A DNA stretch of 64,000 nt, taken from NCBI GenBank assembly GCA_035606915.1, contig DATNDU010000008.1, positions 15,637 through 79,636 of the forward strand, in the 5' to 3' direction. The position numbers and the translations under genes are program-made. A model generated the notes under the pieces. The model had not been told where the DNA came from. It did not search any database and worked only from the letters and a program-made list of their open reading frames with translations. This stretch comes from Roseiarcus sp035606915. Lineage in GTDB: Bacteria > Pseudomonadota > Alphaproteobacteria > Rhizobiales > Beijerinckiaceae. Shown piece by piece: positions 37,107 through 44,486 of this stretch (positions are counted from its first letter, which is position 1; every line of letters starts with the position of its first letter).

Positions 37107-37163
37107 CATACCCCGCCGACCTGCTGACAATGTTTGACGATCGCGTCCGTCGCCACATTCCTG

Positions 37164-37186
37164 AACCCCTGCGGGCGCGGGGTTTC
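37164..37186. terminator. Possible terminator between module B and cobW
   Basis: AACCCC (37164-37169) pairs with GGGGTT (37179-37184) and is followed by a short T stretch on the plus strand. It sits 58 bases after the last module B gene and 43 bases before the end of the convergent CobW gene. Moderate support only. Confidence 0.35.
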
Positions 37187-37228
37187 GCCGTGGCTTTGCC
37201 ACATGTCTCAGGTCGTCCGGCGAGCGCC

Positions 37229-38260
37229 TCAATCAGCAATGGACCACACGATCCCGGTCGCGCCTAGGAGGGCGACTATCCGTTCGCGAGCCGACAGGAA
37301 CCCGTCGAGGATGAGCACGAGGCGCGAACGGCGGTCCTCGTTTGGCCAGACGGCGAGGTGGTCAATAGGATAGATAATGTGGTGGACGCCGTGGATGACG
37401 ACGGGCTCAGCGACTCCGGCGACATGGAGAATGCCTTTGAGGCGCAGCAGGTCCGCGCCGAAGATGTCAACGATACTGGCAACGCAGCGTTCGAAGGCGC
37501 GCCAGTTTAACGCTGCATCGGCAAACAGCGACAAGGCGCCGATGACGGTAGATCCGTGGATACGGGGCGGTGAATGTGAAGGCAGCCGGTGGTCGAACCT
37601 GCTTTGGGTCGCCGACTGCCAACCAACGCCGGCGCCAATCCAGCGATCGGGATTGAGTACGCCGGCCGTGACCTCGATCACCTCTGCGGCAGCGTTAACC
37701 TGTGGGATCGAGCAACGAAGGTCGCGCGTCGCATCTTGCGCGGCGACATCCGTCTTCGTAAGCAAAATACGATCGGCGCAGGCGATCTGGCGGCGCGCTT
37801 CAGGCCGAGCCTCTAGCTGGGCCGCACCGTACTGCGCATCCGCCGTTACGGCCACCGATTCGAGCGGGAAATCTGCCGCGATCAGCGGATTTCCCGCGAG
37901 CTGCATTAGGATCGGCCCAGGCTCCGCGAGTCCAGTCGTCTCAATCACGACGCGTCGCAAATCGAGCGTTTCGTCTGCCAACCAGCGACGGCGCAACGCA
38001 TTTAACGTCTGCGGTAAATCTGCCCGCAAACTGCAACAGAGGCAGCCGCCGCGCAGAAGGACGGTTTCGCCGTCAATTCGCTCGATCAGGTCATGGTCGA
38101 TGCCAATCTCTCCGATTTCATTGATTAGGAGAGCGGTTCCGCGCATAGATTCTTGCTTGATGGCATAACGCAGCACCGTAGTCTTGCCGCTGCCTAACAT
38201 GCCACTGAGCAGCGTCACCGGCCAGCGCGGCGGCCCTACAAGATTGCGAGGGTCGGTCAT
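37229..38260 (-). CDS. CobW/G3E-family GTPase (putative metallochaperone)
   Basis: This is a 343-residue G3E GTPase: P-loop LLSGMLGSGKTTVLR near residue 17-31, Glu motif INEIGEIGIDHDLI, metal-binding GGCLCCSLR (CxCC) near 72-80, ETTGLAEPGPI near 108, and base-recognition LLTKTD near 166. A CobW C-terminal domain follows (LRLKGILHVAG). Family members deliver Zn, Co or other metals. It is the second gene of a unit with lacI (ATGA overlap), divergent from the transporter and cyclase operon. It may load metal into that cyclase (inference). Confidence 0.9.
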   Translation of the reverse strand: MTDPRNLVGPPRWPVTLLSGMLGSGKTTVLRYAIKQESMRGTALLINEIGEIGIDHDLIERIDGETVLLRGGCLCCSLRADLPQTLNALRRRWLADETLDLRRVVIETTGLAEPGPILMQLAGNPLIAADFPLESVAVTADAQYGAAQLEARPEARRQIACADRILLTKTDVAAQDATRDLRCSIPQVNAAAEVIEVTAGVLNPDRWIGAGVGWQSATQSRFDHRLPSHSPPRIHGSTVIGALSLFADAALNWRAFERCVASIVDIFGADLLRLKGILHVAGVAEPVVIHGVHHIIYPIDHLAVWPNEDRRSRLVLILDGFLSARERIVALLGATGIVWSIAD

Positions 38261-39270
38261 GTTGCGCGGATCACGAGGCGCGGCGGCAGGATGATCCGCT
38301 CGGTCCGGATCGTTGGATGCGCGATGCGCTGCAACAGGCGATCCGCTGCGACCTCGCCGATGTGCCGCGTGCCGACCGCCACGGTCGTCAGCGGCGGTCG
38401 ACTGATTGCCGATTCCGCGACATTGTCAAAACCGACCACCGCCACCTCGCGCCCCGCTTCAATGCCCAGTTGATCGAGTGCGCTCAGGGCGCCATGCGCG
38501 ACCATATCATTGTGGCACAGAAGTGCGGTGGGGCGGTTCTCGTGCGCCATCATCGTAATCACGGCTTCCGCAGCCTCGATGCGCGAGGAGGAGCAAGGAA
38601 TCATGTGGTTAGCTGTGAGGCCGTGGCGGTCGAGTACGCTCTGAAAACCCAGAAGGCGCTCGGCCGATGCGGAGGTCCGACGCGCCGCGCCGATGAAGGC
38701 GATCTTGACATGTCCCCTTTCAATGAGATGTTCTGTAGCCAATTCTGTGCCTAATCTATAATCGGCGCTGACATAATCCGTCACCGAACCCGGCACGTGG
38801 CGCAGAATCTGCACCACTGGCACCCCCGAACGCTGAAGGCTTTCGATTGTGGCGCGCTGGGTGCCCTCGGCAGGGCTGAGGACTATGCCATCTGCACCCT
38901 GTTCGCGCATTCGCTGGATAAAGCGGCTTTGACGGACGACATCGTCGTTGGTGTTGGCAAGAAATGTCAGCAGGCCCGCCTCTTCGAGAACCCGCTCGAT
39001 GCCTGAGGTCAGTTCGGCGTAGAATGGATTGGTAATCTCCGAAATTACGAGGCCCACGGTTTGAGAGCGTCCGGAGCGCATTGACGCCGCGCCGCGATTG
39101 TAGACATAGCCAAGCTCATCGATCGCCGCGAGGACGCGCGCGCGCGTCTTTTGAGCAACGAGTGGGCTGTCGCGCAACACGAGCGACACGGTTGAACGAG
39201 ATATGTTCGCGCGATCTGCGATGTCAGTCAAAGTTGCGCGAGGCCGCTCAGCCGCCAGCGTTCCGGTCAT
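38257..39270 (-). CDS. LacI-family transcriptional regulator
   Basis: This is a 337-residue LacI/GalR regulator: HTH TLTDIADRANISRSTVSLVLRDSP near residue 14-37, hinge helix RGAASMRSGRSQTVGLVISE near 59-78, then a periplasmic-binding-protein-like sensor (NPFYAELTSGIERVLEEAG, CHNDMVAHGALSAL, VVGFDNVAESAISRPPLTTV). It is divergent from the ribose-type ABC operon. Two identical inverted candidate operators lie in the shared promoter region, so it probably represses both directions until it binds its ligand. Confidence 0.93.
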   Translation of the reverse strand: MTGTLAAERPRATLTDIADRANISRSTVSLVLRDSPLVAQKTRARVLAAIDELGYVYNRGAASMRSGRSQTVGLVISEITNPFYAELTSGIERVLEEAGLLTFLANTNDDVVRQSRFIQRMREQGADGIVLSPAEGTQRATIESLQRSGVPVVQILRHVPGSVTDYVSADYRLGTELATEHLIERGHVKIAFIGAARRTSASAERLLGFQSVLDRHGLTANHMIPCSSSRIEAAEAVITMMAHENRPTALLCHNDMVAHGALSALDQLGIEAGREVAVVGFDNVAESAISRPPLTTVAVGTRHIGEVAADRLLQRIAHPTIRTERIILPPRLVIRAT

Positions 39271-39289
39271 GGTGATAAGGCCTCATTTA

Positions 39290-39304
39290 TTTTGCATCGA
39301 TCTA
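39290..39304 (-). promoter_or_regulatory. LacI-type operator, lacI-proximal copy
   Basis: TTTTGCATCGATCTA is the exact reverse complement of the copy at 39371-39385. Its centre (TGCATC/GATCTA) is an imperfect palindrome around CG, the LacI-family pattern. It overlaps a TATAGAT -10-like element of the minus-strand lacI promoter. Confidence 0.65.
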
Positions 39305-39370
39305 TATTTCTATCGCATTCCCTCCGCATTCCGTCAATGCACGGGCAGTAAATACTGGGTGCTATACATT

Positions 39371-39385
39371 TAGATCGATGCAAAA
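39371..39385 (+). promoter_or_regulatory. LacI-type operator, transporter-proximal copy
   Basis: TAGATCGATGCAAAA lies directly after a TATACAT -10-like element (39363-39369) of the plus-strand operon. With the inverted twin 81 bases away (centre to centre), it is placed for symmetric repression of both divergent promoters, possibly with looping. Confidence 0.65.
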
Positions 39386-39486
39386 AACAATTGCCAGAAT
39401 CTGACGGATGTGCGAGCCTCGATATGCCTGTGCGTGCAAGGCGCTGAAACACATCGCGGCCAATGTCGGGCGCAAGGGAGGACAAT

Positions 39487-40608
39487 ATGAAGAAACGCTG
39501 TGAAATGGCAGGTTCGGCATTGCGGTTCGGGGCGGCAAGCCTATTGGCGCTGTGCGTCGTAGCGTCCACCACCGGCGCCCATGCTGACGACGCGGTCGCG
39601 GCAGCCAAGGCGGCCGTCGCGCGCTATGCGGGACCGCAGACCAAGTGGGAAGGGCCCGCCAGCGCTCCCAAGGTCGAAAAGGGAATGAAGGTCGTCTACC
39701 TGTCGGGCGACGAACAGAACGACATCTCGCACGAATACGGCGAGTACATGAAGCAAGCTGGCGCCAAGATCGGTTGGAATGTTACGGTAATCGACGGGAA
39801 GGGCAGTCCGACATCCTGGCTTGCGGCGTTCAATCAGGCTATTGCGCTGAAACCACAGGGCATTGCGATCTTTGCCGACGCGGCGAGCCTCAAGGATCGG
39901 ATCGCCGCCGCTAATGCTCAGGGCATCAGCGTAGTGGGCTTGCATGCCGCAGGGCTTCCCGGCCCAGCGCCCGATCTGGGGCTCTTTGTCAACATCCAAG
40001 AGGATCCGCGCCAGATCGGCGCTGCGCAGGCTGACTGGGCTATCGCACACAGTGATGGCAAGGCAAGAGTGGTCGTGTTGACCCACAACGAATACAAGAT
40101 TGCGGAAGTGAAATCCGACGCGACGCGCGACCAGATCTTGAAGTGCACAACCTGCAAGCTGCTCGATTACGCCAATTCACCGGCCTCGGAAGCCGCTCAG
40201 CGCATGCCGCAACTGACGACGAGTTGGGTGCAACGCTTTGGTGTGCCGCTCTACGTCACCTCGGTCGGTGATAACGATTTCGACTTCGCGGTGCCAGTCC
40301 TGCGAACCGGTGGCGTCAAAAAGACGGATGTGATGTTGATCGGCGCCGACGGAAACCGCTCCGCCTATGACCGCATCCGCAAAGGAGAGTATCAGACGGT
40401 CACCGTTTCGGAACCCATCGAACTTCAATCTTACCAAGCGATCGACGAGTTGAATCGCGCGTTCCACAAGTTGCCGCCAAGCGGCTTCGTTCAGGCTCCC
40501 TACCTCGTGACCAAAGAGAACGTGGACAAGGAAGGCGGGAGCAAGAACATGTTCGTCCCGTCGAACGACTACAAGGCCCACTATCTGAGCATCTGGGGCG
40601 TGAAGTAA
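39487..40608 (+). CDS. Ribose-type ABC substrate-binding protein
   Basis: This is a 373-residue periplasmic protein of the Peripla_BP_4 (RbsB-like) class. The signal peptide at 1-34 probably cleaves after AHA. The mature part contains KVVYLSGDEQNDISHEYGEYMKQAGAKIGW-type sequence, AFNQAIALKPQGIAIFADAASL, and DVMLIGADGNRSAYDRIRKGEYQTVTVSEP. It has two cysteines close together (CTTC, near 218-221), possibly a disulphide. GGAGG precedes the ATG at 39487. It is the first gene of module C; ligand unknown. Confidence 0.9.
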   Translation: MKKRCEMAGSALRFGAASLLALCVVASTTGAHADDAVAAAKAAVARYAGPQTKWEGPASAPKVEKGMKVVYLSGDEQNDISHEYGEYMKQAGAKIGWNVTVIDGKGSPTSWLAAFNQAIALKPQGIAIFADAASLKDRIAAANAQGISVVGLHAAGLPGPAPDLGLFVNIQEDPRQIGAAQADWAIAHSDGKARVVVLTHNEYKIAEVKSDATRDQILKCTTCKLLDYANSPASEAAQRMPQLTTSWVQRFGVPLYVTSVGDNDFDFAVPVLRTGGVKKTDVMLIGADGNRSAYDRIRKGEYQTVTVSEPIELQSYQAIDELNRAFHKLPPSGFVQAPYLVTKENVDKEGGSKNMFVPSNDYKAHYLSIWGVK

Positions 40609-40624
40609 CGCTGCGCGCGTCGCG

Positions 40625-40649
40625 AGGCGCTGCCCATGAGGCAGCGCCT
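40625..40649 (+). other. Intraoperonic stem-loop after the binding-protein gene
   Basis: AGGCGCTGCC, loop CATGA, GGCAGCGCCT form a perfect 10-base-pair hairpin 17 bases after the binding-protein stop. There is no T-run. Such hairpins after binding-protein genes usually protect the upstream mRNA from 3' exonucleases, so the binding protein is made in excess over the membrane subunits. Confidence 0.6.
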
Positions 40650-40712
40650 TGAAACCAACCCCGGCACGGGTAGACAAGACGCCTCACCGGGCCTGAAGCG
40701 GAGCACCGCGCC

Positions 40713-42239
40713 ATGAAACAAACGTCTCGAACGGGCCCCTCGGGCGACACTACAGTCCTTTCGATTGCTCATCTCTCCAAGGCGTTCACTGGAACGCTTG
40801 CACTGGACAAGGTCGACTTCGACCTGAAAGGCGGGGAAATCCATGCCCTGCTTGGCCAGAACGGGGCCGGAAAATCGACCCTAATCAAGGTTCTTGCCGG
40901 CGTTTATAAGCCCGACTCCGGCGACATCTATCTGCACGGAGCCCGGGTGCGCCCGTCCGTTGACAAGCTGCCGATCAACTTCATTCATCAGGATCTCGGC
41001 CTGGTCGACACGATGAGCGTCGCCGAGAACGTTGGCATTGTCACCGGCTACGCGCGACGCGGCGGATTAATCGACTGGCGCGAAACCTATCGCGCCGCAG
41101 GACGCGCGCTTCAATCTATGGGCTGCGACATCGACCCCGACACCCCGACGCAGGCGCTGACGTCAGCGGAAAAATCCATTGTCGCCATCGCGCGCGCACT
41201 TACGACGAAATGCAGCATTCTCGTGCTCGATGAACCAACCGCTGCGCTACCCGAGGCGGATGTCGGGCGGCTTTTTGCGGCGTTGGAGCATTTGCGGGGA
41301 CGCGGGCTAGGGATCATCTATGTCTCACACAGGCTGGACGAAGTCTTCCGCCTGGCCGACCGCGTCACCGTACTGCGTGATGGGCGCAAGATCGCCACCA
41401 CCTGCGTCGAGTCGACGGCGCCCGACGGTTTGGTTGCAATGATCGTAGGCCATGACCTGCTCGAATCCCAACTCGCCGATCTCCGGCAGGGTGAAACTCC
41501 TGCGCTTGTCGTCGACAAGCTCCGATCCGGCTCCGTCGGGCCGGTTTCTTTTTCGGTTCTTCCCGGCGAAACGCTGGGGTTGGTCGGATTGCGCGGCGCC
41601 GGGCACGACATAGTTGCACGCGCGCTCTTCGGCGACAGACCGATTGACGCAGGCGCGATCACGCTGCACGGAAGCGAGCTTTCACCCCGCACGCCAGAGC
41701 AGGCGATGGCGGCAGGCATCGGCTTCATCTCCAGCAAACGCGGCGAGGAAAGCATGGCCGCCGCCCTGAGCGTTCGGGAAAACCTCTATCTCAATCCGAC
41801 GCTGACCGGAGCCAAATTGACCCACTGGATAGGAGTCGCTGCCGAGCGGCAGCGCTGCTTGGATGTTCTGGCGCAGTATTCGGTGCGCCCGCGGGATCCC
41901 GATCGCCCTATTGCCACACTGAGTGGCGGCAACCAGCAGAAGGTAGTTGTTGCACGCTGGTTAGAGGGAACGGTGCGGCTTTTGGTTCTCGAAGAGCCAA
42001 CGACGGGGGTCGATGTCGGCTCAAAAGCTGAGATCTACGCGCTAATGCGACAATCGCAGGCTAATGGCCTTGCCGTACTGCTGGTGTCGAGCGACTTCGA
42101 GGAGGTGGCCACGGTGTGTCACCGCGCAATCGTTTTCGATCGCGGCCATGCCGTAGCTGAAATCCCCCGAACCGAACTCACTGTTTCGCGTCTGACCGCA
42201 CTCGCGTCAGGTGGCGACGATGTGGAGAGCGCCGCATGA
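40713..42239 (+). CDS. Ribose-type ABC ATPase (double ATP-binding domain)
   Basis: This is a 508-residue RbsA/MglA-type protein with two ABC domains. The first has a canonical Walker A LLGQNGAGKSTLIKVLAG near residue 45 and Walker B ILVLDEPTAALPEADV, but its signature reads LTSAEKSIVAIARAL. The second has a degenerate Walker A (LVGLRGAGHDIVARALFG near 289) with a good signature LSGGNQQKVVVARWL and LVLEEPTTGVDVG. One impaired site is normal for this family. It powers the RbsC-like permease encoded next. Confidence 0.93.
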   Translation: MKQTSRTGPSGDTTVLSIAHLSKAFTGTLALDKVDFDLKGGEIHALLGQNGAGKSTLIKVLAGVYKPDSGDIYLHGARVRPSVDKLPINFIHQDLGLVDTMSVAENVGIVTGYARRGGLIDWRETYRAAGRALQSMGCDIDPDTPTQALTSAEKSIVAIARALTTKCSILVLDEPTAALPEADVGRLFAALEHLRGRGLGIIYVSHRLDEVFRLADRVTVLRDGRKIATTCVESTAPDGLVAMIVGHDLLESQLADLRQGETPALVVDKLRSGSVGPVSFSVLPGETLGLVGLRGAGHDIVARALFGDRPIDAGAITLHGSELSPRTPEQAMAAGIGFISSKRGEESMAAALSVRENLYLNPTLTGAKLTHWIGVAAERQRCLDVLAQYSVRPRDPDRPIATLSGGNQQKVVVARWLEGTVRLLVLEEPTTGVDVGSKAEIYALMRQSQANGLAVLLVSSDFEEVATVCHRAIVFDRGHAVAEIPRTELTVSRLTALASGGDDVESAA

Positions 42240-43291
42240 GCTTCAATAGCCGCCCGCGATCAAACATTGCCGGGCGCGTCACCCGATTTGTGTCCGTTTG
42301 GGGATTGTTGGTCGTACTGGTGGCGCTGATCCTGCTCTTTTCGGTCCTCAAGCCCGATACCTTCCCGACCTATTTCAATTTTCAGGCTATTGTCGGGAGT
42401 AAATCGATTCAGGCGATCGTAGCTTTGGCCATCATGATCCCAATGGCGGCCAATCGCTTTGACCTATCGGTCGCCTTCGTTCTCGGGATCAGCCAGGTTC
42501 TGGCGATTGGACTTCAAGGCCTGGGACTTGCTTGGCCGCTTGTTGTCGTGCTGATCCTCGCACTCGGGGCTCTGGTTGGATTTATCAACGGTATTTTGGT
42601 GACGGTGGTTGGCATTGACAGCTTCATCGCGACTTTGGGGACGGGGACGGTCCTTCTTGGATTTAATCAATGGTACACCGGAGGGCAACAGGTGCTTGCC
42701 AATCTACCCGAGTCCTTCATTGCATTGTCTGCGGTCGTGGGTGGCGTTCCAATGCCCGCGGTCTATGTGTTCGTGATCGCGGTTGTGCTGTGGGTTGTCC
42801 TCGAATATCTGCCGGTCGGTCGTTTCGTCTACGTCCTCGGAATCAATCCGCGCGCCGCGCAACTGAACGGGATCTCGGAGCGAAAGTACGTCACCGGCGC
42901 GCTTATCGCCTCGGGGACGTTGTCGGCATGGGCCGGGATCGTGCTTGAGTCGCAGCTTCAGGTCGGACAAAGCTCGGTTGGAATGGAGTATCTTCTGCCC
43001 GCGTTCACAGCAGCTCTGCTTGGCGCGACGACCATAAAACCGGGACGGGTCAACGTATGGGGAACCGTGCTTGCGGTGGCGGTTTTGGCGGTGACGGTCG
43101 CCGGCCTCAACCAACTCGGCGCTCCGTTTTTCGTCGAGTCTTTGTTCAACGGCGCGACCCTTATTATTGCGGTCGGCCTCGCAGTGACGGCGAGCAAACG
43201 CCAGGTCAGGGCGGGGTCAGCCGCCGACGCGGCAGCCAGGGCAGGCGGGCCTGCCAACGCAGCTATGAGTGAGGAAGGCATATCCAAATGA
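42236..43291 (+). CDS. Ribose-type ABC permease
   Basis: This is a 351-residue RbsC-like membrane protein with 8-10 predicted helices. Family blocks include SKSIQAIVALAIMIPMAANRFDLSVAFVLGIS near 60-90 and GFINGILVTVVGIDSFIATLGTGTVL near 118-143; the region GINPRAAQLNGISE near 202 is also typical. The start ATG overlaps the ATPase stop (ATGA) and its end overlaps the cyclase start the same way. Confidence 0.92.
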   Translation: MSFNSRPRSNIAGRVTRFVSVWGLLVVLVALILLFSVLKPDTFPTYFNFQAIVGSKSIQAIVALAIMIPMAANRFDLSVAFVLGISQVLAIGLQGLGLAWPLVVVLILALGALVGFINGILVTVVGIDSFIATLGTGTVLLGFNQWYTGGQQVLANLPESFIALSAVVGGVPMPAVYVFVIAVVLWVVLEYLPVGRFVYVLGINPRAAQLNGISERKYVTGALIASGTLSAWAGIVLESQLQVGQSSVGMEYLLPAFTAALLGATTIKPGRVNVWGTVLAVAVLAVTVAGLNQLGAPFFVESLFNGATLIIAVGLAVTASKRQVRAGSAADAAARAGGPANAAMSEEGISK

Positions 43292-44247
43292 GTGATGCAA
43301 ACGAGGTCAAACCCGGCGGCGATAATAGCCCGGCTCTGGCCCAGGATTGGACACGCTCGCGCTGGGGCGAGGACGATCAACGCGGCAATGGCAATTTGCA
43401 GGGCCCGGCCAAAGTGCTTCAAGCGCTTGCGCTGGTGCGCAGTGGAGAGATCATCTCGCTTGGCCATCGCTATGACGCGCATATTCCTCTCGCCCCCGGG
43501 CGGCTGTTTGGGCTGCGCATGCCGGGCGGCCCGACCGGCGGCCCCTATGGCGCCCGCAGCCGCACCGTCTGGAACGACGAGTTCCTGACCACCGAGATTG
43601 GTCAGATTGGCACCCACATGGATGCGCTCGGCCATCTCGGTCGTCAGGTTGGCGCGGCGTCGGATCACGCGAGCACTTTGTTTTACAACGGTACGCCGCT
43701 GTCCGACATTTGGTCGCCCTACGGATTACGCCGGCTCGGCATCGAGAATGCGCCCGTCTTCTTTACGCGCGGAATTCTGCTTGATGTCCAGGGGCTCAAG
43801 GGTCGGGTGCTCGACCCCGGAGAAGAGATCACCGTTGCCGACCTGCGCGCCTGCCTTGAGCGACAATGCCTGACTGAGGCCGCCTTCACTCCGGGCGACG
43901 CCATCCTGGTACGCACCGGGCACGGTAGCCGTTTCCACACAGAGGCGGCAACGTTCTATGATGGTGCGCCCGGGCTCGGACTTGCCGCGGCAGAATGGCT
44001 GGCTCCGTTTGAACCCTCGGTGGTCGGCGCCGACAACTTTGCTGTCGATGTGGTGCCGCCGATCGATGCGGAAGTATTCCATCCCTGCCATCAGCATCTT
44101 ATCATGCAGCATGGGATTCACCTGCACGAAGGCATGGCGCTCGACGAAATTGCCGCGACGGGGCGCAGCGAATTCGCTTATGTTTTTGCCCCTCTGCAGA
44201 TCGTTGGCGCGACGGGCTCTCCGGGAACGCCGCTCGCAATTCTCTGA
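43288..44247 (+). CDS. Cyclase family metal-dependent hydrolase
   Basis: This 319-residue protein is of the cyclase/kynurenine-formamidase-like superfamily. The metal-binding signature is IGTHMDALGHL near residue 108-118. A second conserved part is VVGADNFAVDVVPP near 246, followed by HPCHQHLIMQHGIHLHE with clustered His. Family enzymes hydrolyse cyclic amides, lactones or formyl-amides (for example isatin hydrolase and KynB). It is coupled to the permease (ATGA), so it probably opens the ring of the imported compound. The CobW-like protein across the promoter may supply metal. Confidence 0.88.
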   Translation: MSDANEVKPGGDNSPALAQDWTRSRWGEDDQRGNGNLQGPAKVLQALALVRSGEIISLGHRYDAHIPLAPGRLFGLRMPGGPTGGPYGARSRTVWNDEFLTTEIGQIGTHMDALGHLGRQVGAASDHASTLFYNGTPLSDIWSPYGLRRLGIENAPVFFTRGILLDVQGLKGRVLDPGEEITVADLRACLERQCLTEAAFTPGDAILVRTGHGSRFHTEAATFYDGAPGLGLAAAEWLAPFEPSVVGADNFAVDVVPPIDAEVFHPCHQHLIMQHGIHLHEGMALDEIAATGRSEFAYVFAPLQIVGATGSPGTPLAIL

Positions 44248-44486
44248 TCTTAGCCTCGACGATAGGCCACGTTAGGCGTCTGTCAGGCAGCCACTCGTCA
44301 ACCGAGGGTGGAAGCAGATACCTCTGTCTCTCGGTCGATTGTACGAAAATTGTCCATGCGAACCGCTTCAGCTAGTTGGTGCAATCTAGCGTGAAGCGGC
44401 TGTGCGGTCTTCGGATCGACCAATCACGCGCTCTCGACTATGACCTCAACCTGCTCTCCAAGCTTAAATTCGCGCCGTTGGCTGTC

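Noticed and set aside
41560..41640. Degenerate Walker A in the second ABC domain as a sign of inactivation
   Set aside because: A degenerate second nucleotide site is normal for RbsA/MglA-type ATPases.
44248..44486. Possible gene or terminator between the cyclase and recG
   Set aside because: No coding pattern and no convincing hairpin with a T-run was seen in this 239-base convergent gap.
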